NCBI GenBank assembly: GCA_030681475.1 | Contig: JAUXWT010000044.1 | Coordinates: 1 to 64,000, forward strand | Direction of reading: 5' to 3' | Length of the DNA stretch: 64,000 nucleotides | Source: Bacteroidales bacterium | Lineage (GTDB): Bacteria > Bacteroidota > Bacteroidia > Bacteroidales > FEN-979 | The notes under the pieces: model-generated | Database searches by the model: none | The model's input: the letters and a program-made list of their open reading frames with translations, nothing else | What the model was told of the DNA's origin: nothing | Part shown: positions 33,463 to 42,018 of the stretch, piece by piece | How the letters are laid out: every line of letters starts with the position of its first letter | Position numbering within the stretch: position 1 is the stretch's first letter | Translations under genes and position numbers: made by a program

Positions 33463-35446
33463 CCCCTATCTGCTCCAGCATGCATATAACCCGGTGGATT
33501 GGCATCCATGGGGGAGTGACGCTTTGAATATTGCAAACGAGCAAAGTAAGCTGATGATCATCAGCATCGGTTATGCAGCCTGCCACTGGTGCCATGTGAT
33601 GGAACATGAATCGTTCGAAGATGAGGAGGTGGCTGCTGCCATGAACCGGGATTTCGTATCCGTCAAAGTTGACCGCGAAGAACGTCCCGATATCGATCAT
33701 ATTTACATGGCCGCAGCTTATGCCACCACCGGCAGGGGAGGATGGCCCCTGAATGTGATCGCACTGCCCGACCAGAGACCGGTCTTCGCCGGCACCTACT
33801 TTTCAAAACACGATTGGCTTTCCGTCCTGAAATATTTTAATGACATCTTTAAAAATCAACCGGGCGTTCTTATACATCAGGCTTCTGAGATAAGCAGCGG
33901 CATGAAAAAAATGCACAATCTCCCCTACCCGGCCGATCCGGGACAGCTAGACAAATCACTCCTCCATGAAATTTTTTCGACGTGGGAAGATGATCTCGAT
34001 TTTGTTCACGGTGGAACACACGGCGCTCCTAAGTTTCCAATGCCAGTGAATAATGGTTATTTGCTGTGGTATGGTACCATACATCACAACGCGAAGGCAC
34101 TGAAATATACTGAGGTCTCGCTCGACAAAATGGCCATGGGAGGGATATATGACCACCTGGGCGGAGGATTCAGCCGTTATTCGGTTGACGCACAATGGCA
34201 TGTGCCCCATTTTGAAAAAATGCTGTATGACAACGCCCAGTTGATCTCGCTTTATTCACTGGCTTATACGGCAACAAAAAAACAGGAATACAAACAGGTG
34301 GTTGAAGAGTCAATTGCTTTCATTGAGCGGGAATTGACAAGTCCTGACGGACTTTTCTACGCTTCATTGGATGCCGACAGCGAAGGAACCGAGGGAGCAT
34401 TTTATACATGGACCAGCGATGAGATGAGGAAATATCTCGGTGACAATTCCGGAATTTTTCTCGATTACTATTCCTGTGAGGAGAAAGGCAACTGGGAACA
34501 CTCCCTGAATGTATTGCGGAAATCAACGAATGACGCAAATTTTGCAGCCAGGTACGACATCTCCGTAGATCAGTTGGCAGCATTTATAGATGTTTGCAAG
34601 GACCAGTTGTTTACGGTTCGCGGCAAAAGGATCCGCCCTGCTACAGATGATAAGATACTCACATGTTGGAATGCACTCATGATCAGCGCATTATCCCAAT
34701 CGGCGGGAGCGTTTAACAAACCACATTGGCTTGAAAGGGCAATCACTGCTGCCGATTTTTACCGGAAAAACGTCACAGCGCGCAACGGGAAACTATGGCG
34801 CAACTCGAAAGCAGGTTCCTTTGCGATCGCGGGTTTTTTGGATGATTACAGTTTTCTGATCAAATCTTTCCTGGATATTTACAGGTCAAATCTCGATAAC
34901 GCATGGCTCGCATCTGCGGAATTATTGACAGGAGAGGTCTTGTTGCATTTCACAGCAGCGGATGGAACCTTTTTCAATTTATCCTCCGATGAGGAAACCC
35001 GCCTGATCCAGGATACGGTGGAGCTGTCGGACAATGTGATCCCGGCCTCAAATTCACAGATGGCCAGGAATCTTTTTATCCTGGGTTACCTGTTGAATAA
35101 GCAGGAATATACGCTCCGGTCGGTTGCGATGTTGAAAAAAATGGTTTCACAAATCAAACGGAATCCTTCATTTCATGCCAATTGGGTGCAACTGCTCGCT
35201 GACCATATATCCGGACCCACCGGGATGAATATCGTAGGGGATGAAAAGATATTGCGTTTACAGGAATTTTCGGCCTGTTTTTTACCCCATGTTATTTTTT
35301 CGGGCAACCAACCTGTAACATCACCAGGTGTGGGCGAAAGCAATATGATCAATGGAAAAACACTGATCTATGTCTGTCGCGATAAAACCTGTTTCAGTCC
35401 GGTCGAAACTGTCCGGGAGGCCATACAGATTCTGGGAAAGCTGTAA
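33422..35446 (+). CDS. thioredoxin-domain DUF255 protein (YyaL/SSP411 family)
   Basis: 674 aa from MTEKKPNHL. The N-terminal DUF255/thioredoxin-like domain has NSPYLLQHAYNPVDWHPWG and a CHWC pair (AACHWCHVMEHESFED); the rest is an alpha/alpha toroid similar to N-acylglucosamine epimerases (GGIYDHLGGGFSRYSVD, HVPHFEKMLYDNAQL). The family is widespread, from bacteria to human SPATA20, and its function is not settled. The frame extends upstream into udk, but homology begins at this start. Translation is probably coupled to udk. Confidence 0.9.
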   Translation: MTEKKPNHLINENSPYLLQHAYNPVDWHPWGSDALNIANEQSKLMIISIGYAACHWCHVMEHESFEDEEVAAAMNRDFVSVKVDREERPDIDHIYMAAAYATTGRGGWPLNVIALPDQRPVFAGTYFSKHDWLSVLKYFNDIFKNQPGVLIHQASEISSGMKKMHNLPYPADPGQLDKSLLHEIFSTWEDDLDFVHGGTHGAPKFPMPVNNGYLLWYGTIHHNAKALKYTEVSLDKMAMGGIYDHLGGGFSRYSVDAQWHVPHFEKMLYDNAQLISLYSLAYTATKKQEYKQVVEESIAFIERELTSPDGLFYASLDADSEGTEGAFYTWTSDEMRKYLGDNSGIFLDYYSCEEKGNWEHSLNVLRKSTNDANFAARYDISVDQLAAFIDVCKDQLFTVRGKRIRPATDDKILTCWNALMISALSQSAGAFNKPHWLERAITAADFYRKNVTARNGKLWRNSKAGSFAIAGFLDDYSFLIKSFLDIYRSNLDNAWLASAELLTGEVLLHFTAADGTFFNLSSDEETRLIQDTVELSDNVIPASNSQMARNLFILGYLLNKQEYTLRSVAMLKKMVSQIKRNPSFHANWVQLLADHISGPTGMNIVGDEKILRLQEFSACFLPHVIFSGNQPVTSPGVGESNMINGKTLIYVCRDKTCFSPVETVREAIQILGKL

Positions 35447-35486
35447 AGTATTGTGTCCTGTTGTGACTATTGTGGTGAAAAAATCG

Positions 35487-35494
35487 TAAGTTTG
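35487..35494 (+). promoter_or_regulatory. -7 box for the ferritin-like gene
   Basis: TAAGTTTG, exact consensus match, 21 bases before the ATG at 35516. It supports that start over the upstream frame opening at 35453. Confidence 0.5.
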
Positions 35495-35515
35495 AAAACT
35501 CAAATACCCAATATC

Positions 35516-36019
35516 ATGGAAACACAGAAAGCCCAGGAAATTCTTAAAATGGCGATACTCATGGAGAAGAGAGGCCATGCCTTTTATGCAAAAGTTGCAG
35601 AACAAACGCCTGATCCGGAGATCAAACATATATTTCTGACGATGGCAGATGAGGAGACAAAACATGTTAAATTCCTGTCGGAACAGTATATCAGTTTCGA
35701 AAAGAACAACAAGTTCACGAAGGTCGATTTGCCTGATCTGGCCAATGAAGGATTCGCAGCGCTGATCCTTAACGAGGATATGAAGTCTAAAATTTCTTCC
35801 GCCGGATTTGAAGCGGCAGCGATCTCTGCCGCCATCGATTTCGAGAAGCGGGCGATCGCAGTTTATTCAAATCAGGCAGAATTATCTGACGATCCCAATG
35901 AAAAGGATCTTTATCGCTGGCTGGCAGAATGGGAGGGAGGGCATTTGAAAATCCTCAGCGACATGGACAATGAATTGAAAGAAAAGATCTGGAACGACAA
36001 TCAATTCTGGCCTTTCTAA
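35516..36019 (+). CDS. ferritin-like diiron (rubrerythrin-type) protein
   Basis: 167 aa four-helix protein. Metal-binding Glu/His positions are visible in MEKRGHAFYAKVAE, ADEETKHVKFL, FEKRAIAVYSNQAE and WEGGHLKIL (two ExxH-type pairs). It lacks the C-terminal rubredoxin domain of full rubrerythrins. Likely role: peroxide reduction or iron handling under oxidative stress in an anaerobe. Its stop codon lies one base from the convergent permease stop. Confidence 0.87.
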   Translation: METQKAQEILKMAILMEKRGHAFYAKVAEQTPDPEIKHIFLTMADEETKHVKFLSEQYISFEKNNKFTKVDLPDLANEGFAALILNEDMKSKISSAGFEAAAISAAIDFEKRAIAVYSNQAELSDDPNEKDLYRWLAEWEGGHLKILSDMDNELKEKIWNDNQFWPF

Positions 36020-36020
36020 G

Positions 36021-37265
36021 CTACATCCCTGTTCGCATGGCTTCGACCGGATCGAGTTTTGAAGCGGAATAGGCCGGTACAATGCCGGAAATCAGACCGA
36101 TAAGGGCAGAAACGCCGATACCCAGAATAATATTTCCCTGCGTGAGCAACAAGTGAAATTCGGTTGTATAGGATACGGCGATGGTCAGCATGAGTATGAT
36201 CAGCAGTCCGAAAACCCCACCGATCATGGAAAGAAAAATGGCTTCAAACAAGAATTGCAGCAGGATGAAGTAGTTCTTGGCGCCCAGGGCCTTTTGAATC
36301 CCGATGATGTTGGTTCGCTCCCTCACCGAGACGAACATGATGTTTGCAATGCCAAACCCTCCAACCAGCAAGGAAAACCCGCCTATGATCCACCCAACCA
36401 TGGCAATGACCCCGAACAAACTTTCAAACCCCTTGGAAATGATATCGGTTTCATTGATGGCGAAATTATCTTCCGCCGAAGGTTTCTGTTTTCTGATTGA
36501 ACGCATCAAACCGGTCAGCTCGTCCCGCAATTCGTCGTTTGAAACCATGGGTTTCGCTTTTACGACGATGGTTGAACCCATATCTCTTATATCGACCAGT
36601 GTTTTAAAAAAGTTGATCGGAAGATAAACTACTTTATCATTTGAATTTCCAAAGAAATCTTCACCCTCTTTCGTAATCACGCCCACAATTTCAATGTTCC
36701 GGCCAAAAATTTTTATTTTTCTGCCGATGGGATCCCCCTCACGAAAAAGATCGGTGGCAATATCGGCCCCGATAATGCAAATATTTTTTCCGCTTGCCGA
36801 TTCGGTCAATGAAAAATACCTTCCAGCGCCCAACTCGAACTTCCACACCCTGTCGAAATCCTGTGAAACCCCCATGATATCAGTATTTTCAATATAGTTG
36901 CTCTGGTATTTCACCGTTTTGTTGACCTGTACCATAAAGGCGACAGACTCGGCCAGGTTGCTTCTTTTTTCGATTTCGCGCATATCATCAAGAGAAGCCT
37001 CAGGCCTTTGCCAGTATTTCCACCAGGGATAATCGCCGCCCATCGCCCATGGCCATTTCTGAACATAGAGAACATTGCTTCCCAGCGATGCTATGCTCTT
37101 TTTGATCGCATTTTCCATGGAATCAAATACGGTAAATACCGATATAACACAGAAAATCCCGATGGTAATGCCAAGCAAGGAGAGGATTGTTCGAACTTTA
37201 TTGACTATAATTGCTTGAAAAGCAAATATATAGCTTTCTCGTATCAATCGTAGAATTAAAATCAT
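36021..37265 (-). CDS. MacB/FtsX-family ABC transporter permease
   Basis: 414 aa. One N-terminal membrane helix (IVNKVRTILSLLGITIGIFC), a periplasmic MacB-PCD-like domain (about 50-270), then three helices of the FtsX domain (about 290-400) with GIQKALGA and the closing PAYSASKLDPVEAMR, which contacts the ATPase. It would work with an ATPase of the LolD/MacB type and a periplasmic adaptor, neither of which is adjacent. The mechanism is probably mechanotransmission, not classical transport. Confidence 0.9.
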   Translation of the reverse strand: MILILRLIRESYIFAFQAIIVNKVRTILSLLGITIGIFCVISVFTVFDSMENAIKKSIASLGSNVLYVQKWPWAMGGDYPWWKYWQRPEASLDDMREIEKRSNLAESVAFMVQVNKTVKYQSNYIENTDIMGVSQDFDRVWKFELGAGRYFSLTESASGKNICIIGADIATDLFREGDPIGRKIKIFGRNIEIVGVITKEGEDFFGNSNDKVVYLPINFFKTLVDIRDMGSTIVVKAKPMVSNDELRDELTGLMRSIRKQKPSAEDNFAINETDIISKGFESLFGVIAMVGWIIGGFSLLVGGFGIANIMFVSVRERTNIIGIQKALGAKNYFILLQFLFEAIFLSMIGGVFGLLIILMLTIAVSYTTEFHLLLTQGNIILGIGVSALIGLISGIVPAYSASKLDPVEAMRTGM

Positions 37266-37381
37266 GGATGCTGCGAATTCCTTTTATGATCAGTAAAGGT
37301 AAACATTATTCGTTATTTTTTGGTAACATTGCATCAGTTCCCCGATAACCGGAATTAGACGCAGCCATACGGTTATTGTTA

Positions 37382-37391
37382 CAAAAGGAGG
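37382..37391 (+). promoter_or_regulatory. strong Shine-Dalgarno before purH
   Basis: AAAAGGAGGT ending five bases before the ATG is a near-perfect anti-SD match. Bacteroidota genes usually lack one, so purH may be translated unusually well. Confidence 0.6.
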
Positions 37392-37395
37392 TTAT

Positions 37396-38922
37396 ATGAC
37401 CGATCAGATAAAAATTAAATCCGCCCTGATCTCTGTTTATTCAAAAGAAGGAGTTGAAGATCTTGCGCGTAAGCTTGAATCTTACGGCATCCGGATCTTT
37501 TCAACCGGCGGCACATTTGATTTCCTGAAAAGCAAGGGGATCAATGCCACCCCAATTGAATCTGTAACATCATATCCTTCCATTCTTGGAGGACGGGTAA
37601 AAACACTGCACCCGAAGATCTTTGGAGGCATTCTCTGGCGCCGCGACCAGCTTGCTGACACGGACGATGTTGAAAAATATGAAATTCCTTCCATCGACCT
37701 TGTGGTGGTTGATCTTTATCCCTTCGAAAAAACTGTTGGCTCAAACGCCATGGAGGACCAAATCATCGAAAAAATAGACATTGGAGGGATCTCTCTGATC
37801 CGCGCTGCTGCAAAAAACCACGCCCATGTGATGGTTGTGCCATCTGCCGGTTCTTATCAGGCGCTTTTGGATATTCTGTCGAAAAACAACGGATGCACCA
37901 ATCTCAGCGATCGGCGTCGCTTTGCTGCCGAGGCATTTAACATCTCTTCTCATTACGACACAGAGATCTTCAAATACTTCAACCGGCAGGAACAACTTCA
38001 GATATTTAAACAAAGTATCCAGACCCCTTACCCCATGCGATATGGAGAAAATCCTCATCAGAAAGGAACTTTTTTCGGGGATCTCGAAGGGGTGTTCACC
38101 CAGTTGCACGGTAAAGAATTATCGTACAACAACCTCGTTGATGTTGACGCTGCAATCAACCTGATCGGTGAATTTACCGGCCATACCATTGCCATTATCA
38201 AACACACAAATCCATGCGGGATTGCCACGCGTCAATCTTTTAAAGAAGCCTACCTTGATGCACTGGCATGTGATCCTGTTTCAGCTTTTGGCGGCATCAT
38301 TGTGGCCAATGGAACAGTACAGCCGGATACGGCGGAGGAACTAAATAAATTATTTTTTGAAATACTGATTGCTGACGGGTATGAAAATGACGCACTTAAT
38401 CTCTTAAAATCAAAGAAAAATAGAATAATTTTGCAGAAAAATTCGTTTGAGTTCCCGAAGCGGCAATTTAAGTCCATTTTGAACGGTGTCCTTGAACAGG
38501 AAAAGGACATGATATCGGAACAAAACACGGATTTTCAATATGTTACAAACAAAAAACCTTCGCCCGGAGAATCTGAAGCATTGTTTTTTGCCAATAAGGT
38601 GGCTAAACACTTGAAATCGAATACGATTGTATTGGTCAAAAACAATCAGTTGATCGGATGCGGAATGGGTCAGACATCGCGGGTGGATGCATTGCGTCAG
38701 GCCATCGTGAAAGCGCGGGTCTTTGGATTTGATACGGCCGGTTCAGTGATAGCATCGGATGCTTTTTTTCCGTTTGCCGATTGCGTTGAAATTGCTGATG
38801 AAGCAGGGATAACAGCGGTGATACAGCCGGGTGGTTCCATCAGGGATATTGATTCTGTGAATTACTGCAACGAACACAATATGTCCATGGTCTTTACCGG
38901 GATAAGACATTTTAAACATTAA
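37396..38922 (+). CDS. purH: bifunctional AICAR transformylase/IMP cyclohydrolase
   Basis: Last two steps of IMP synthesis. N-terminal MGS-like cyclohydrolase domain (SALISVYSKEGVEDLARKL, STGGTFDFLKSKG, GGRVKTLHPKIFGGIL) and the C-terminal AICARFT domain (RYGENPHQKG, KHTNPCGIA, SDAFFPFADCVEIA, QPGGSIRD). 508 aa, normal. A strong Shine-Dalgarno AAAGGAGG sits 8 bases before the ATG, unusual because most genes here have A-rich leaders. It is followed by mreB after 11 bases. Confidence 0.97.
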   Translation: MTDQIKIKSALISVYSKEGVEDLARKLESYGIRIFSTGGTFDFLKSKGINATPIESVTSYPSILGGRVKTLHPKIFGGILWRRDQLADTDDVEKYEIPSIDLVVVDLYPFEKTVGSNAMEDQIIEKIDIGGISLIRAAAKNHAHVMVVPSAGSYQALLDILSKNNGCTNLSDRRRFAAEAFNISSHYDTEIFKYFNRQEQLQIFKQSIQTPYPMRYGENPHQKGTFFGDLEGVFTQLHGKELSYNNLVDVDAAINLIGEFTGHTIAIIKHTNPCGIATRQSFKEAYLDALACDPVSAFGGIIVANGTVQPDTAEELNKLFFEILIADGYENDALNLLKSKKNRIILQKNSFEFPKRQFKSILNGVLEQEKDMISEQNTDFQYVTNKKPSPGESEALFFANKVAKHLKSNTIVLVKNNQLIGCGMGQTSRVDALRQAIVKARVFGFDTAGSVIASDAFFPFADCVEIADEAGITAVIQPGGSIRDIDSVNYCNEHNMSMVFTGIRHFKH

Positions 38923-38933
38923 ATACTGACACC

Positions 38934-39947
38934 ATGGGTTTGTTTACAAAAGAGATTGCAATTGATCTGGGTACTGCCAATACCATCATCATATACAATG
39001 ACAAAGTAGTTGTTGACGAGCCCTCGATCGTTGCCATCGAACGCAGTTCGGGCAAGATCATCGCCGTTGGAAAGAGAGCCCAGCTGATGCATGGAAAGAC
39101 GCACGAAAACATCAAGACCATCCGTCCGTTGCGGGGCGGGGTTATTGCCGATTTCCAGGCTGCCGAGCACATGATACGGGCGATGATCAAGATGATCGAT
39201 CTGCGCAGATCCTGGTTCCCGCCGGCGCTGAAGATGGTTATTTGTATCCCTTCGGGGATTACGGAGGTTGAAGAACGTGCCGTAAAAGACTCGGCCGAAC
39301 AGGCAGGGGCAAAGGAAGTCCGCCTCATTCATGAACCCATGGCCGCAGCCATTGGTATCGGGATCGATGTACTGGAACCGATCGGAAATATGGTCATCGA
39401 CATTGGGGGAGGCACCAGCGAAATAGCCGTGATCGCGCTTGGCGGTATTGTCAACAACAAATCCATCCGGATCGCCGGCGATGAATTCAATGCCGACATC
39501 GAGGAGTACATGCGGAAACAACACAATATCAACGTTGGCGAAAGGACGGCCGAACGTATCAAAATCGAAGTGGGCGCCGCCATTGCCGATATCGAAAATC
39601 CTCCTCCCGACTATGCAGTACACGGCCGCGACCTGCTTACGGGAATCCCCAAAGAGGTGATCGTTAACTATACCGAAATAGCTCATTGCCTCGATAAATC
39701 CGTTGCCAAAATTGAAGCTGCAGTTTTGAATGCCCTGGAAATGACCCCCCCCGAACTGGCATCCGATATTTTCGAAACAGGGATCTATCTCACCGGAGGC
39801 GGCGCTTTGCTGCGCGGCCTTGACAAACGTATCCATCTGAAAACGAAATTGAAAGTTCATGTTGCCGAAGATCCTTTGCGTGCCGTGGCCAGAGGAACCG
39901 GGATCGCGTTGAAAAACTTTGATAAATTTACGTTCCTCATCAAGTAA
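38934..39947 (+). CDS. mreB: rod-shape actin homologue MreB
   Basis: 337-aa actin-family ATPase that guides the elongation machinery. Phosphate 1 (IAIDLGTANTIIIYND), phosphate 2 (MVIDIGGGTSEIAVI) and the adenosine motif (GIYLTGGGALLRGLD) are intact, with HEPMAAAIG in between. mreC and mreD follow immediately, so the cell is probably rod-shaped. The 11-base gap from purH suggests co-transcription. Confidence 0.98.
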   Translation: MGLFTKEIAIDLGTANTIIIYNDKVVVDEPSIVAIERSSGKIIAVGKRAQLMHGKTHENIKTIRPLRGGVIADFQAAEHMIRAMIKMIDLRRSWFPPALKMVICIPSGITEVEERAVKDSAEQAGAKEVRLIHEPMAAAIGIGIDVLEPIGNMVIDIGGGTSEIAVIALGGIVNNKSIRIAGDEFNADIEEYMRKQHNINVGERTAERIKIEVGAAIADIENPPPDYAVHGRDLLTGIPKEVIVNYTEIAHCLDKSVAKIEAAVLNALEMTPPELASDIFETGIYLTGGGALLRGLDKRIHLKTKLKVHVAEDPLRAVARGTGIALKNFDKFTFLIK

Positions 39948-39955
39948 GAGGTACC

Positions 39956-40786
39956 ATGCGGAATCTTTATGTATTTTTCCGGAAGCACTATTTCTATTTC
40001 CTTTTTCTGCTTTTGGAGACCATTTCGCTGATTCTGCTTTTCAACTACAACGAGTTCCAGGGAAGTGCAATTTATTCGGTATCCAATACAATTTCAGGAT
40101 CCGTTAATAAAACGTTTAATGGAATCTCAGAATATTTTTCTCTCCGGAAAACAAACAGGGTGCTAATCGAAGAAATGGCCAGGCTCCACTCCCGTATCCC
40201 CGAGGCATTTTATATGACCGATGCAAATGTCTTTTATAAAAAGGATTCTATCATACATTTAGAATATAAGTATATCAGCGCCAAAGTGATCAGCAACACG
40301 ACCAATAAACGGAACAACTTTCTGATGATCGATAAAGGTTCATTGCAAGGCATTGAAAATCACATGGGTGTGATCATTGGTAATAAAATAGTTGGCCAGG
40401 TGGTGAGTGTTTCGCCCCATTTCAGTTACGTGATGTCCCTGTTGAACAAAGACAGCCGGATTTCGGGAAAATTCAAAAAAAATGATCAACTGGTCAACGT
40501 GGAGTGGAACGGAGGTAATTACCGTTTGGGACAGGTGAAAGAGATCCCGAAACATATCGTTATGGAAAAGGGCGATACTATTATTACCAGCGGCAATTCC
40601 AATATTTTCCCCGAAGGATTGATCATAGGAACGATCTCCGGGTTTAACAATGCACTTGACGAGAACTTTAATAACGGAGAGATTTTATTTTCAACAGATT
40701 TCAACAGCCTCGGATATATTGAAGTGGTCGTGGATCTGATGCGGAAAGAAAAAGAAGAATTGAAAGCCTCTTTTAAAACACAGTAA
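39956..40786 (+). CDS. mreC: rod-shape protein MreC
   Basis: 276 aa with one N-terminal membrane helix (YYFLFLLLETISLILLF), a coiled-coil stretch (about 65-85) and the periplasmic two-barrel domain (YISAKVISNTTNKRNNF, DKGSLQGIENHMGVI, RLGQVKEIPKHI, DTIITSGNSNIFPEGL). It links MreB filaments to the cell-wall synthases. Stop and the mreD start share one base (TAATG). Confidence 0.93.
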   Translation: MRNLYVFFRKHYFYFLFLLLETISLILLFNYNEFQGSAIYSVSNTISGSVNKTFNGISEYFSLRKTNRVLIEEMARLHSRIPEAFYMTDANVFYKKDSIIHLEYKYISAKVISNTTNKRNNFLMIDKGSLQGIENHMGVIIGNKIVGQVVSVSPHFSYVMSLLNKDSRISGKFKKNDQLVNVEWNGGNYRLGQVKEIPKHIVMEKGDTIITSGNSNIFPEGLIIGTISGFNNALDENFNNGEILFSTDFNSLGYIEVVVDLMRKEKEELKASFKTQ

Positions 40787-41301
40787 TGACATCCAGGACA
40801 GTTTTTTTTAACATCATCCGGTTTTTCTTTCTGGTTTTCTTTCAGGCGCTGATCCTGAACCGTATCAACCTGGGCGGATACATCAATCCTTATTTTTATA
40901 TCTATTTTATCCTTTTATTACCATTCGACACGCCGAAATGGATGTTGCTGATTGCCGCATTTATCCTGGGGTGGAGTGTTGACATTTTTACCAATACCAT
41001 CGGATTGAATACCGCTGCCTGCGTGATGATGGCTTTCGCCCGGCCATTTGTGATCACCGCCATCTCTTCCGGTCCCGAATCGCTTCTGGGCGACACTCCT
41101 TCATTGAAGAACCAGGGTTTGAAATGGTTTTTGTACTATTCGATCATCCTGATCGTAATTCACCATTTCACCCTGTTCTATCTCGAAATATTCCGGTTCA
41201 GCGAGTTTATGACCACCTTTATCCGTGTTTTGTCAAGCAGCGCATTTACTTTGCTGCTGGTGCTCATCAGCGAATATATACTCTATCCGCGGGGGAAATA
41301 A
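40786..41301 (+). CDS. mreD: rod-shape protein MreD
   Basis: 171-aa integral membrane protein with about five helices (FFFLVFFQALILN, YFYIYFILLLPF, LIAAFILGWSVDIF, and two more at the C-terminus). It is identified mainly by position after mreC and by the GWSVDIFTNTIGLNT turn. It works with MreC in cell-wall elongation. A terminator-like hairpin follows. Confidence 0.88.
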   Translation: MTSRTVFFNIIRFFFLVFFQALILNRINLGGYINPYFYIYFILLLPFDTPKWMLLIAAFILGWSVDIFTNTIGLNTAACVMMAFARPFVITAISSGPESLLGDTPSLKNQGLKWFLYYSIILIVIHHFTLFYLEIFRFSEFMTTFIRVLSSSAFTLLLVLISEYILYPRGK

Positions 41302-41328
41302 AAAACCCGTTCCAGAATGAAACGGGTT
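41296..41328 (-). terminator. terminator between mreD and tRNA-Cys
   Basis: AACCCGTT (41304-41311) pairs with AACGGGTT (41321-41328) around a 9-base loop. On the minus strand it is followed by TTTTTTATTT, so it ends the tRNA-Cys transcript; on the plus strand it may also help to end mreBCD. Confidence 0.7.
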
Positions 41329-41332
41329 GGTG

Positions 41333-41403
41333 AGGTTTCGAGCGGAGTCGAACCGCTGTGGACGGTTTTGCAGACCGCTGCCTAACCACTCGGCCACGAA
41401 ACC
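41333..41403 (-). tRNA. tRNA-Cys (anticodon GCA)
   Basis: Minus-strand cloverleaf: acceptor GGTTTCG/CGAAACC with U73, the discriminator of cysteine tRNAs; anticodon stem GCGGT/ACCGT with loop CTGCAAA; T arm AGCGGTTCGACTCCGCT. 71 bases, no encoded CCA. Confidence 0.95.
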
Positions 41404-41419
41404 ATGGTAAATGGGAGTG

Positions 41420-41427
41420 CAAAGGTA
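41420..41427 (-). promoter_or_regulatory. -7 box for tRNA-Cys
   Basis: TACCTTTG on the minus strand, 16 bases before the tRNA 5' end; exact consensus match. Confidence 0.55.
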
Positions 41428-41452
41428 CAAAAAAAATTAAAAATACCACAGC

Positions 41453-41809
41453 TCATTTCTTCCATTGGGTTTTGAAACTTACCTGTTGCATCTTTCCGCC
41501 AATGGGCGGATTGATCTTCGCGATCTTCACATCAATAGCCATGACCGAAGGAAACTCCACCCTGATCGTATCCAGGATGCGCCTGGCAATGTGTTCCAGT
41601 AAATGTGCCTTTTGTTCCATCTCTTTTTTCACACACTGGTAAAGCCTTGAATAATCAACCGTGTCATGTAAATGATCCGATTCTTCAGACAGCGTCGTTT
41701 CAACATCAACACAAATATCAACAATGAATTTCGTTCCGATGATCTGTTCTTCCTTAAAACAGCCATGAAATGCAAAAAATTCCATTCCCTCAAGTAAAAT
41801 TGAACCCAT
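41453..41809 (-). CDS. folB: dihydroneopterin aldolase
   Basis: 118-aa folate-pathway enzyme. LLEGMEFFAFHGCFKEEQIIGTKF at the N-terminus carries the conserved FxGxHG-like active strand and ligand Glu; LLEHIARRILDTI and the final PPIGGKMQQVSF contain the other substrate-binding residues. It cleaves 7,8-dihydroneopterin to 6-hydroxymethyl-dihydropterin. Single gene, divergent from glnS. Confidence 0.92.
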   Translation of the reverse strand: MGSILLEGMEFFAFHGCFKEEQIIGTKFIVDICVDVETTLSEESDHLHDTVDYSRLYQCVKKEMEQKAHLLEHIARRILDTIRVEFPSVMAIDVKIAKINPPIGGKMQQVSFKTQWKK

Positions 41810-41876
41810 AATTGGACTTTTAAGCGTCTAAATTACCAAATTCCTGCGACACGGCTAAAGGTTTTTTAAATTGTAG

Positions 41877-41884
41877 TAAGTTTG
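41877..41884 (+). promoter_or_regulatory. -7 box for glnS
   Basis: TAAGTTTG, exact consensus match. The palindrome at 41903-41967 would then lie inside the 135-base glnS leader. Confidence 0.45.
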
Positions 41885-41902
41885 CAGATGAAAAAAAAGT
41901 AA

Positions 41903-41967
41903 ACCGCAGAGACGCAGAGGCGCAGAGAAATTTCATATTAATTTCTGCGTCTCTGCGCCTCCGCGGT
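41903..41967. repeat. CGCAGAGACGC palindrome in the glnS leader
   Basis: ACCGCAGAGACGCAGAGG... (41903-41930) faces TTTCTGCGTCTCTGCG... (41942-41967) as an imperfect inverted repeat with an 11-base loop. The left arm matches the inner repeat of the hemW insert at 27 of 28 positions, so this is the second copy of the same element in the window. Confidence 0.8.
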
Positions 41968-42018
41968 AAAAAACGGATTAATCGCACCAGCGAAGATTGT
42001 TATTTACATGCGGATTAT

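Noticed and set aside
36017..36023. Possible shared terminator between the ferritin-like gene and the permease
   Set aside because: The stop codons are one base apart and no hairpin with T-run is visible; 3' ends must extend into each other's gene.
38919..39860. 313-codon open frame antisense to mreB
   Set aside because: Mirror of the mreB coding sequence; no family resemblance, while mreB is certain.
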